Origin: Yersinia aldovae ATCC 35236
Lineage (GTDB): Bacteria > Pseudomonadota > Gammaproteobacteria > Enterobacterales > Enterobacteriaceae
Assembly (NCBI RefSeq): GCF_000173735.1
Contig: NZ_ACCB01000002.1
Span: 1 to 64,000, forward strand
DNA: 64,000 nucleotides
Direction of reading: 5' to 3'
Shown here piece by piece: positions 57,054 to 64,000 of the stretch; the stretch's first letter is position 1; each line of letters opens with the position of its first letter. The notes beneath the pieces are model-generated. The model searched no databases. It was given only the letters and a program-made list of their open reading frames with translations, and was not told the DNA's origin. Both the position numbers and the translations under genes were made by a program.

Positions 57054-57578
57054 ATGAATTCCGAAGCTATTGAATCCATGGTTCGCGATGTGCTGAGCAA
57101 GATGAACAGCTTGCAAGGCCAAACGCCAACTGCCGCTTGTGCTCCAGCGGCCAGCTCGCGCAATGATGCCAAAGTCTCTGATTATCCATTGGCGAATAAA
57201 CACCCTGACTGGGTGAAAACCGCCACCAATAAAACACTGGATGATCTGACGCTGGCGAACGTTTTAAACGGCACTGTCACCTCACAAGATTTACGTATTA
57301 CGCCAGAAATCCTGCGTATTCAGGCATCCATTGCCAAAGACGCTGGCCGCCCGCTGCTGGCAATGAACTTCGAACGCGCAGCTGAACTGACCGCCGTGCC
57401 GGATGACAAGGTACTGGATATCTATAACGCCTTGCGCCCATTCCGCTCGAGTAAAGAAGAGCTGAATGCCATTGCTGATGATCTGGAACAGACCTACAAA
57501 GCGACCATTTGTGCCGCCTTCGTGCGCGAAGCCGCCGTTTTGTATGTCCAGCGCAAAAAGCTAAAAGGCGACGATTAA
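57054..57578 (+). CDS. pduE: Propanediol dehydratase small subunit PduE
   Basis: PduE is the small subunit of the diol dehydratase. The 174-aa product starts with a short helix (SEAIESMVRDVLSKM) and has YPLANKHPDWVKTATNKTLD and LRPFRSSKEEL. AAAGGAAAAC precedes the ATG. A 336-base gap with two repeat structures separates it from pduG, although in Salmonella pduE and pduG are close. Confidence 0.96.
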   Translation: MNSEAIESMVRDVLSKMNSLQGQTPTAACAPAASSRNDAKVSDYPLANKHPDWVKTATNKTLDDLTLANVLNGTVTSQDLRITPEILRIQASIAKDAGRPLLAMNFERAAELTAVPDDKVLDIYNALRPFRSSKEELNAIADDLEQTYKATICAAFVREAAVLYVQRKKLKGDD

Positions 57579-57613
57579 TCAATTTCTCAGAGGGTTATAA
57601 CAATGTGCCCATG

Positions 57614-57718
57614 GCAGAGAGAACAGGCAGATCGTAAAGACGCCGTAAACCCTTCCTTGGGGGCTAGAGCCGCGCCGTCCTGGCGCGGACGCTTTACTCT
57701 TCTGCCTATCCTCTCTGC
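57614..57718. repeat. Large imperfect palindrome between pduE and pduG
   Basis: A left arm at 57614-57639 (GCAGAGAGAACAGGCAGA and on to GTAAAG) pairs with a right arm at 57692-57718. The inside holds a perfect 7-bp hairpin (CCGCGCC, loop GTCCT, GGCGCGG at 57670-57688). As RNA it would form a long rod. It could be one of the miniature palindromic elements of yersiniae, but I could not compare it with known copies. Confidence 0.75.
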
Positions 57719-57775
57719 TCCAGATCGAGGCCTCGGGATATGTCAGCAGTATGGATTAATCAATTAGCCAATTGT

Positions 57776-57902
57776 TATACCCAATAGATTTCGTGTTGCA
57801 GGTAGGCGGCAAAAGAGAGAATCCCCGGGAGCTGACTCAAGTCAGTGACTGGGGTGAGTGAATGCAGCCAACACCGCTGCAACTTGAAAGATGAAGGGTA
57901 TA
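57776..57902. repeat. ERIC element (127 bp) between pduE and pduG
   Basis: The element runs from TATACCCAATAG to AAGGGTATA, exactly 127 bases. It contains the consensus core GTCAGTGACTGGGGTGAGTG and GAGAATCCCCGGGAGCTGAC. It ends 12 bases before the pduG ATG, whose ribosome site (AGAGGAACGG) begins right after it. ERICs are transcribed as stable hairpins and can change the stability of a polycistronic mRNA. Confidence 0.92.
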
Positions 57903-57914
57903 GAGGAACGGGAT

Positions 57915-59741
57915 ATGCGGTATATCGTCGGGGTAGACATCGGCAACTCATCAACGGAAGTGGCATTGGCACAATGTGCGGCTGATGGTCAGTTGCACTT
58001 TGTTACCAGTACCCTAACCGAAACCACGGGTATCAAAGGGACGCAGCGCAACATTTTTGGCATCACTAAGGCGCTGAACATGTTGGTGGAAAAGGCCGGT
58101 ATCGCACTCAGTGATATCAATCTTATCCGCATCAACGAGGCGACCCCGGTCATTGGTGATGTGGCGATGGAAACCATAACTGAAACCATTATCACTGAAT
58201 CCACCATGATCGGCCACAACCCTAAAACTCCCGGCGGGCTGGGGTTAGGCGTTGGGCTGACCATCACGATTGATGAGTTAGTCACGCGAGATCCTAACCA
58301 GCCTTACATTCTGGTGGTGCCCTCTGCGGTTGATTTTGCCGATGTGGCGGCCGTGGTCAATGCTGCTAACGGCGCTGGATACCGCATTACCGCGATTATC
58401 CTGCAACGGGATGATGGTGTACTGGTCAGCAACCGCCTCACACACCCCCTGCCCATCGTGGATGAGGTGCTGCATATTGACCGTATCCCAATGGGGATGT
58501 TGGCGGCGGTTGAAGTCGCTATGCCGGGTCAGGTGATTGAAACCCTCTCTAACCCTTATGGCATTGCCACGGTGTTCGGATTGAGTGCGGAAGAAACCAA
58601 AAACATCGTTCCGGTGGCGCGGGCTTTGATTGGCACACGCTCCGCAGTGGTGGTGAAAACCCCGGAGGGCGATGTTAAAGCCCGCGCCATTCCGGCTGGG
58701 CATCTGGAGCTATTGGCTAATGGCCGCACAGTACGGGTGGATGTCGCAACCGGTGCTGAAGCTATCATGACCGCCGTCAACAGCTTCCGACATCTGGATA
58801 ATGTCAGTGGTGAAGCGGGCACTAATATCGGCGGCATGCTCGAACACGTCCGCCAAACTATGGCGGAACTGACCAACAAACCGACCAATGAGATCTTCAT
58901 TCAGGATCTGCTGGCAGTTGACACTGCGGTACCGGTCAACGTCATTGGTGGTCTGGCGGGTGAATTCTCGCTCGAACAGGCGGTGGGTATTGCCTCTATG
59001 GTGAAATCTGACCGCTTACAAATGGCACATATCGCCAGTGAAATCGAAAAGACACTGAATATTGATGTACAGGTCGGGGGGGCGGAAGCCGAAGCGGCGA
59101 TACTCGGCGCGCTAACCACACCAGGGACGCGACGGCCACTCGCCATCCTCGATTTAGGGGCCGGATCTACCGATGCCTCAATCATCAATGCGCAAGGTCA
59201 AATCGTTGCCACCCATCTGGCGGGTGCTGGCGATATGGTCACGATGATAATCGCCTCTGAGCTGGATCTCCAAGACCGCTATTTGGCCGAAGACATCAAA
59301 AAATATCCCTTGGCAAAAGTGGAGAGTCTGTTCCACCTGCGCCACGAAGACGGCAGCGTTCAGTTCTTCCCACAACCGCTGCCGCCAGAGGTCTTTGCCC
59401 GACTGGTGGTGGTCAAGCCGGAAGGATTGGTGCCACTGCCGGGGGATTACGCGCTGGAAAAAGTGCGCAATATCCGCCGCTCCGCCAAAGAACGGGTGTT
59501 TGTTACCAATGCGCTTCGTGCCCTGCGTCAGGTCAGCCCGACCGGCAATATCCGCGATATCCCTTTCGTGGTGCTGGTTGGCGGCTCGTCGCTGGACTTC
59601 GAAATCCCGCAATTGGTCACCGATGCCCTTTCTCACTACAAGCTGGTGGCCGGTCGCGGCAACATTCGCGCCAGCGAAGGCCCGCGTAATGCGGTTGCCA
59701 CCGGATTGATTCTGTCCTGGCAACGGGAGAATCACGCATGA
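57915..59741 (+). CDS. pduG: Diol dehydratase reactivase large subunit PduG
   Basis: PduG is the ATP-dependent chaperone-like subunit that releases damaged B12 from the diol dehydratase. The 608-aa product has the actin-like ATPase motifs YIVGVDIGNSSTEVALA and LDLGAGSTDASI. I chose the ATG at 57915 after AGAGGAACGGGAT; a longer frame starts inside the ERIC. It overlaps pduH by four bases. Confidence 0.96.
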   Translation: MRYIVGVDIGNSSTEVALAQCAADGQLHFVTSTLTETTGIKGTQRNIFGITKALNMLVEKAGIALSDINLIRINEATPVIGDVAMETITETIITESTMIGHNPKTPGGLGLGVGLTITIDELVTRDPNQPYILVVPSAVDFADVAAVVNAANGAGYRITAIILQRDDGVLVSNRLTHPLPIVDEVLHIDRIPMGMLAAVEVAMPGQVIETLSNPYGIATVFGLSAEETKNIVPVARALIGTRSAVVVKTPEGDVKARAIPAGHLELLANGRTVRVDVATGAEAIMTAVNSFRHLDNVSGEAGTNIGGMLEHVRQTMAELTNKPTNEIFIQDLLAVDTAVPVNVIGGLAGEFSLEQAVGIASMVKSDRLQMAHIASEIEKTLNIDVQVGGAEAEAAILGALTTPGTRRPLAILDLGAGSTDASIINAQGQIVATHLAGAGDMVTMIIASELDLQDRYLAEDIKKYPLAKVESLFHLRHEDGSVQFFPQPLPPEVFARLVVVKPEGLVPLPGDYALEKVRNIRRSAKERVFVTNALRALRQVSPTGNIRDIPFVVLVGGSSLDFEIPQLVTDALSHYKLVAGRGNIRASEGPRNAVATGLILSWQRENHA

Positions 59742-60079
59742 ACTTTACCCAAGATGCACCCGCAATTGTTATCAGCCTGACCTCGCCAACACCCGAGGCG
59801 GTCTGGCACCAAGTGTTACTAGGGATTGAGGAAGAAGGCATTCCCTGGCAGTGGCAGCAAGACGATGACACGGACGCCATTCTCCGCGCCTGGCAGGCGG
59901 CGACCCGCTCACCACTATTGGTAGGGCTGGCGTGTTCTGCCGACGAAGTTATCGTGCATTTTCGTCATTTACCCCCCGCCAGCCCGCTGTTCCGGCAGCC
60001 ACTGGCACAAGACGAAGCCCCATTACGGCGACTGGGCAACAACGCTGCCCGATTAGTCAAAGGTTTACCGTTTAAGTAA
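59738..60079 (+). CDS. pduH: Diol dehydratase reactivase small subunit PduH
   Basis: PduH is the small subunit of the reactivase and resembles a dehydratase beta subunit. The 113-aa product has GIEEEGIPWQWQ and the C-terminal RRLGNNAARLVKGLPFK. Its ATG overlaps the pduG stop (ATGA). Confidence 0.95.
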   Translation: MNFTQDAPAIVISLTSPTPEAVWHQVLLGIEEEGIPWQWQQDDDTDAILRAWQAATRSPLLVGLACSADEVIVHFRHLPPASPLFRQPLAQDEAPLRRLGNNAARLVKGLPFK

Positions 60080-60109
60080 TCACACTCAAATTACAAGGAA
60101 TTCATATCT

Positions 60110-60385
60110 ATGAACAACGCACTGGGACTCATCGAAACCAAAGGGCTGGTCGCGGCCATCGAAGCGGCTGATGCCATGGTCAAATCTGCCAACGTACAAC
60201 TGGTGGGATACGAAAAAATCGGCTCCGGCTTGGTGACGGTCATGGTTCGCGGCGATGTTGGCGCAGTTAAAGCGGCGGTTGATGCCGGTTCTGCGGCGGC
60301 CAGCGCAGTGGGTGAAGTGAAATCTTGCCATGTGATCCCACGCCCACACAGCGATGTAGAAGCCATTTTACCGACCTCTGCCTAA
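60110..60385 (+). CDS. pduJ: Microcompartment shell protein PduJ
   Basis: PduJ is a major hexameric shell protein, a near twin of PduA. The 91-aa product is one BMC domain ([51 protein letters not shown]). ACAAGGA precedes the ATG. DNA identity with pduA is visibly high over the domain, so recombination between them is possible. Confidence 0.96.
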   Translation: MNNALGLIETKGLVAAIEAADAMVKSANVQLVGYEKIGSGLVTVMVRGDVGAVKAAVDAGSAAASAVGEVKSCHVIPRPHSDVEAILPTSA

Positions 60386-60406
60386 GGGTAAGAAGAGGAG
60401 CACCGC

Positions 60407-61009
60407 GTGAAAACGTCACTGGGTTTACTTGAAGTTAGCGGTCTGGCGCTGGCGATTGGTGCAGCGGATGTCATGGCAAAAGCGGCATCCGTCACCCTGA
60501 TTGGCATAGAAAAAACCAACGGCTCCGGCTGGATGTTAATCCGTCTGACCGGTGATGTGGCTTCCGTTCAGGCGGCAATCAGTACCGGAGCCGCCTTTGC
60601 CCAACTGCATCAAGGGCTGGTCTCAAGTGCGGTGCTGGCCCGTCCGGCAGATCCCCTAATGGCGTATTGGCAAGCGCCACACATTGAGCCAGCCGCCACT
60701 GAAGCCACCGCTTTGAGCGAACCTGCACAACAGGTTGTCGCCGAAGTGGTTATGGCAGAAAGCCCCACCATCGACGAGTGCGATGAAGCACAAGCCCCAC
60801 GACCTGCCGATACCGCCACCGACGATGAACCAGAAATTGCCTTGGGTGTGGCAATAATGGACTTGGATGTCGCAATAAAAAGTGCAGAAAATGAGGCCCC
60901 GCCAGCTCTGCGTGTGAGCTGCAATCTCTGCCTCGACCCGGCTTGCCGACGCCATAAAGGTGAGCCTCGTTTTCGCTGTATTCACTTGGGTAAACGAGGA
61001 AAAGTCTGA
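60407..61009 (+). CDS. pduK: Microcompartment shell protein PduK
   Basis: PduK is a minor shell protein. The 200-aa product has an N-terminal BMC domain (about residues 1-90), an acidic Ala/Glu-rich linker, and a C-terminal cysteine group (CNLCLDPACRRHKGEPRFRC), which may bind iron-sulfur or zinc. The start is a GTG after AGAGGAG. It is somewhat longer than the roughly 160-aa Salmonella protein, mostly by the linker. Confidence 0.94.
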   Translation: MKTSLGLLEVSGLALAIGAADVMAKAASVTLIGIEKTNGSGWMLIRLTGDVASVQAAISTGAAFAQLHQGLVSSAVLARPADPLMAYWQAPHIEPAATEATALSEPAQQVVAEVVMAESPTIDECDEAQAPRPADTATDDEPEIALGVAIMDLDVAIKSAENEAPPALRVSCNLCLDPACRRHKGEPRFRCIHLGKRGKV

Positions 61010-61656
61010 TGGAAAAAGCGTTACTGGAACCCGTTGTCAGTAAGATCCTCGACGAAATGCGTCTTCGTCCGATCCCACTTGGGGTTTCCAATCGGCACCT
61101 GCACCTCTCGGTGCAGGATTACCAACAATTGTTTCCCGGTCAGCCGCTGATTGAGAAAAAAGCCCTGCTCCAGCCCGGCCAGTTCGCCGCTGCTCAGACG
61201 GTGACCTTGGTCGGGCCAAAAGGCAGCTTGAAGAATGTCCGTATTCTGGGGCCACTGCGCAGCTACAGTCAGGTTGAGATCTCTCGTACCGACGCCCGCA
61301 CACTGGGTATCAATGCCCCTCTGCGTATGTCGGGCAATCTGGACAACACGCCGGCTATCCGGCTGGTCAGCCCCTATGGTGAGCTGGAATTACCGCATGG
61401 TGTGATTGTGGCATTGCGCCATATCCATATGTCACCGCTGGATGCTCTTATCTATCGGGTCAAACACGGTGACCGGGTGCAGGTGGCAATTCAAGGTAGT
61501 GGCCGCCGGTTGATTTTGGACGATGTTGCTATCCGTGTGTCACCCCAAATGAAACTGGAAATGCACATTGATACCGATGAGGCCAATGCGGCTGGCGCTG
61601 ACGACCCCGCCGCGTTCGCCACGTTATTAGGCCCGTCACGGACAATGCAGCCATGA
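61009..61656 (+). CDS. pduL: Phosphate propanoyltransferase PduL
   Basis: PduL converts propionyl-CoA and phosphate to propionyl phosphate and CoA, recycling CoA inside the compartment. The 215-aa product has the metal-binding histidine motifs GVSNRHLHLS and VALRHIHMSP. The N-terminal helix may be an encapsulation signal. It overlaps the pduK stop. Confidence 0.96.
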   Translation: MEKALLEPVVSKILDEMRLRPIPLGVSNRHLHLSVQDYQQLFPGQPLIEKKALLQPGQFAAAQTVTLVGPKGSLKNVRILGPLRSYSQVEISRTDARTLGINAPLRMSGNLDNTPAIRLVSPYGELELPHGVIVALRHIHMSPLDALIYRVKHGDRVQVAIQGSGRRLILDDVAIRVSPQMKLEMHIDTDEANAAGADDPAAFATLLGPSRTMQP

Positions 61657-62150
61657 ATCTGACTCAGGCGCAAACCGAACAACTGGTCAGCCAGATTGTC
61701 ACGCGGTTGGCTGAGCGCGAACGCCGGGTTCACGCCCTGTTATTGCCTCAGCTACGCGCCGGGCTGGATACATCGGTATTCCTGCACCATGCCACGCTGC
61801 ATTTAATGTTGCCGGATTTGGCGTTTATCCATCAGCTGGCGCAGTTCGATACCCACTGTCCTGCGGTGGTGGCCTTGAACGAGGCCTGGTCGTGGGGCAT
61901 GAAAGTGCATATCAGCCTGCACCGTCAACTGCTACCCGCCCTGCCCATAACGGCACTGCGCCCGTTGCCGTTAACGTTCAGTGACAACCAAGGTCTGGCG
62001 GTACGGCTACATGCAGGCAAGGTATTGAGTTATCGCGATATTGCCACACTTGACCCCGGCTGGTTGCTGATTGCCAGCGCCACATTGGTTACACCGCTGG
62101 CGCAGGAAACACTGTCAGCCCGTCACATTCAACTGTTAAGGCAGGAGTAA
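61653..62150 (+). CDS. pduM: Microcompartment protein PduM
   Basis: PduM is needed for proper shell assembly in Salmonella; its exact role is not known. The 165-aa product matches by position and length, with LPQLRAGLDTSVF and LDPGWLLIASATLVTPLAQ. It overlaps pduL by four bases. Confidence 0.9.
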   Translation: MNLTQAQTEQLVSQIVTRLAERERRVHALLLPQLRAGLDTSVFLHHATLHLMLPDLAFIHQLAQFDTHCPAVVALNEAWSWGMKVHISLHRQLLPALPITALRPLPLTFSDNQGLAVRLHAGKVLSYRDIATLDPGWLLIASATLVTPLAQETLSARHIQLLRQE

Positions 62151-62153
62151 ATC

Positions 62154-62429
62154 ATGCAACTGGCCCGAGTGGTAGGTTCGGTGGTTTCAACACAAAAGTC
62201 GCCGACGCTGATCGGTAAGAAACTACTGTTGGTGCGCCGTGTCGCCGGTGATGGCTCGCTGCCTCCGGACAGCAACACGCCGGATGAAGTGGCGGTCGAC
62301 TCTGTTGGCGCAGGTCAAGGTGAACTGGTGCTGCTGTCTGGGGGTTCCAGTGCCCGGCGCGTTTTTGCCGAACCGAATGATGCCATCGACCTGGCGATTG
62401 TCGCCATCGTCGATGAATGCTCTTACTGA
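62154..62429 (+). CDS. pduN: Microcompartment vertex protein PduN
   Basis: PduN is the pentameric vertex protein that closes the shell (CcmL/EutN family). The 91-aa product has [50 protein letters not shown] and the C-terminal [15 protein letters not shown] precedes the ATG. Confidence 0.96.
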   Translation: MQLARVVGSVVSTQKSPTLIGKKLLLVRRVAGDGSLPPDSNTPDEVAVDSVGAGQGELVLLSGGSSARRVFAEPNDAIDLAIVAIVDECSY

Positions 62430-62444
62430 TTAAGCGGTGATTTT

Positions 62445-62666
62445 ATGAGCATCTATACCAAAACAGGTGATGCGGGCACTACCGCCCTGTTCACCGGTCA
62501 ACGCGTCAAAAAAAGTCATCCTCGGGTGGAAACCTACGGCACCTTGGATGAACTGAATGCGGCACTCAGCCTGTGTGCCCGCGTGGCACAAGGTGAAGAA
62601 AACCTTCAGTTACTCGATGCCATACAACATCAATTGTTTTTATTTCAGCGCCGAACTGGCCAGTGA
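62445..62666 (+). CDS. pduO: PduO adenosyltransferase, N-terminal fragment (frameshifted)
   Basis: PduO is the ATP:cob(I)alamin adenosyltransferase of the compartment. The N-terminal motif YTKTGDAGTTALFTG and YGTLDELNAALSL are intact. After the T5 run at 62637-62641 the frame fails and ends 25 bases later. Removing one T joins it to the downstream frame, giving 338 aa, close to the Salmonella length. The break removes the rest of the adenosyltransferase domain unless it is a sequence error or is bypassed. Confidence 0.85.
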   Translation: MSIYTKTGDAGTTALFTGQRVKKSHPRVETYGTLDELNAALSLCARVAQGEENLQLLDAIQHQLFLFQRRTGQ

Positions 62667-63462
62667 GGGCATCGAAACCCCACCCTGCGGGCGAAAAAGT
62701 ATTAGTGAAACCGATATTCAAGCACTGGAACACGCAGTGGACCGCTGCATGGCGCAACTGCCACCGGTGCACGGTTTTATCCTGCCCGGTAGCACTGAAG
62801 CTGGGAGCCGCTTACATTTTGCCCGCACCTTGGCGCGGCGCTGCGAACGGCGGTTAACCGAACTGGCCGAGCAAGTACCGGTGCGTCCGGTGTTATTGCA
62901 GTATCTCAACCGGTTATCGGACTGCTTGTATGCCCTGGCCCGCGATGAAGACCAGCGCCAGACATTGCAACAAACAGTACAAACCGTGGTAGCGCGCTAT
63001 TTAGCCACAACCACGGAGAAACCCGTTGCGGCCACTCAGCCCGCGAGCGCTGGACTTGGATTTTCTGATGTTCACCAACTGGTTAAGTTAGCGGTTGAAG
63101 CCGCAATGAAATTACCAATTGCGGTAGTTGTGGCACTGGCCGACTGCCACGGCAACATGATTATGACCTACCGCATGCCCGATACTTTGCTGGTCAGCAG
63201 CGAGCTGGCACCGAAAAAGGCCTGGACCGCTGTCGCCATGAAAACCGCTACCCACCAACTCAGTGCAGCCATTCAACCGGGGGCCAGCCTGTTCCAGCTA
63301 GAAGCCAGCACTGGCGGCAAAGTGGTGAGTTTTGGCGGGGGCTACCCACTGTGGCGTGACGGCCAATTGGTGGGCGGTTTAGGGATAAGCGGCGGTAGCG
63401 TCGAACAAGATATGCACATAGCAGAAGCGGCCATATCGGCTTTACATCTGAGGAATGAATAA
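62641..63462 (+). CDS. pduO: PduO, remainder of adenosyltransferase domain and C-terminal HbpS-like domain
   Basis: This open frame continues PduO after the T5 run (YFSAELASEG, then HGFILPGSTEAGSRLHFART, a conserved part of the adenosyltransferase, and RRCERRLTEL). A linker leads to the C-terminal domain (LGFSDVHQLVKLAVEAAMK to SGGSVEQDMHIAEAA), which is of the GlcG/HbpS type that may bind haem or cobalamin. The frame has no natural start of its own near the break. Confidence 0.85.
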   Translation, partial: YFSAELASEGIETPPCGRKSISETDIQALEHAVDRCMAQLPPVHGFILPGSTEAGSRLHFARTLARRCERRLTELAEQVPVRPVLLQYLNRLSDCLYALARDEDQRQTLQQTVQTVVARYLATTTEKPVAATQPASAGLGFSDVHQLVKLAVEAAMKLPIAVVVALADCHGNMIMTYRMPDTLLVSSELAPKKAWTAVAMKTATHQLSAAIQPGASLFQLEASTGGKVVSFGGGYPLWRDGQLVGGLGISGGSVEQDMHIAEAAISALHLRNE

Positions 63463-64000
63463 TGAATACCAATGACCTTGAATCGCTCATTCGCACTATC
63501 CTCACCGAGCAACTGACGCCGGTCACGGCCCCTGCCTCCAGCGCCATTTTTGCCAGCGTGGATGAAGCCATTAATGCTGCTCACAGCGCGTTTTTACGCT
63601 ATCAGCAAAGCCCGATGAAAACTCGCAGCGCCATTATCCGCGCTATCCGTGAGCAATTAAAACCACAACTTGTCTCGCTGTCCGAGCGCGGTGCCAGTGA
63701 AACCGGCATGGGGAATAAAGAAGATAAATTTCTGAAAAACAAAGCTGCACTGGAAAACACACCGGGTATTGAAGACCTATCTACCACCGCCCTGACCGGT
63801 GATGGCGGCATGGTGTTATTCGAGTATTCACCCTTCGGCGTTATTGGTTCAGTCGCCCCCAGCACTAACCCGACCGAAACCATTATTAATAACAGCATCA
63901 GTATGTTGGCAGCGGGTAATGCAGTCTATTTCAGCCCCCACCCTGGTGCTAAAGCCGTGTCATTGGATCTCATCGCCCAAATTGAAGCGATCATTTTCAA
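63462..64000 (+). CDS. pduP: Propionaldehyde dehydrogenase PduP, 5' part
   Basis: PduP oxidises propionaldehyde to propionyl-CoA inside the compartment. The first 179 codons are present and the rest lies beyond the right edge. The N-terminal helix NTNDLESLIRTILTEQL is the known type of encapsulation peptide. The aldehyde dehydrogenase part begins near residue 30, and FEYSPFGVIGSVAPSTNP is typical. The ATG overlaps the pduO stop (TAATG). Confidence 0.95.
   Translation, partial: MNTNDLESLIRTILTEQLTPVTAPASSAIFASVDEAINAAHSAFLRYQQSPMKTRSAIIRAIREQLKPQLVSLSERGASETGMGNKEDKFLKNKAALENTPGIEDLSTTALTGDGGMVLFEYSPFGVIGSVAPSTNPTETIINNSISMLAAGNAVYFSPHPGAKAVSLDLIAQIEAIIF

Noticed and set aside
53559-60385. 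pduA and pduJ as a recent duplication
   Set aside because: Both are standard separate members of pdu operons; their similarity is expected for the family.
1-64000. CRISPR arrays, tRNA or rRNA genes, complete insertion sequences
   Set aside because: I saw no regularly spaced repeats, no transposase frames and no recognisable tRNA or rRNA segments.

Overview
The window looks like chromosomal DNA of an enterobacterium, most likely a Yersinia of the Y. enterocolitica-like (non-pestis) group. This is inferred from the Salmonella-type cob-pdu cluster, a 127-bp ERIC element, and the type VI secretion (T6SS) and fimbrial gene families. I could not search databases, so the species is not fixed.

Region 1 (1-30.2 kb) is a T6SS locus. 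Leftward genes are clpV, a complete chaperone-usher fimbrial set (major pilin, chaperone, usher, minor pilin), tssB, tssC, hcp, tssJ, tssK, tssL, tssM and a vgrG cut by the left edge. Divergent from clpV, rightward genes are tssF, tssG, tssA, a two-domain fimbrial adhesin-like protein, a GT60-type (GlcNAc) glycosyltransferase, a DotU-like protein, an IcmF-like/OmpA protein and an Eag-type (DUF1795) chaperone. The fimbrial genes are thus interleaved with the secretion genes, and the adhesin sits inside the tssFGA operon. No tssE is present in the window. Two accessory genes carry single-base frameshifts, one at an A7 run and one at a C4 run.

Region 2 (30.2-32.8 kb) is a junction. It holds a LuxR-type regulator, about 1 kb of A+T-rich DNA without a supportable gene, a decayed nucleoside permease (nupG/xapB family) and one and a part ERIC elements that run into the 3' end of cobT.

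Region 3 (32.8-50.6 kb) is a 21-gene leftward operon for anaerobic adenosylcobalamin synthesis: cbiABCDETFGHJKLMNQOP followed by cobU, cobS, cobC and cobT. It is preceded by a cobalamin riboswitch that ends in an intrinsic terminator. Gene overlaps of 1-20 bases show strong translational coupling.

Region 4 (50.9-64 kb) holds pocR, pduF and the divergent pdu operon (pduA, B, C, D, E, G, H, J, K, L, M, N, O and the start of pduP). This operon encodes a bacterial microcompartment for B12-dependent 1,2-propanediol degradation. A large palindrome and a full ERIC separate pduE from pduG, and pduO carries a one-base frameshift in a T5 run. The regions work together: PocR with propanediol should switch on both B12 synthesis and the B12-dependent pathway, while the riboswitch shuts B12 synthesis off when the cofactor is plentiful.
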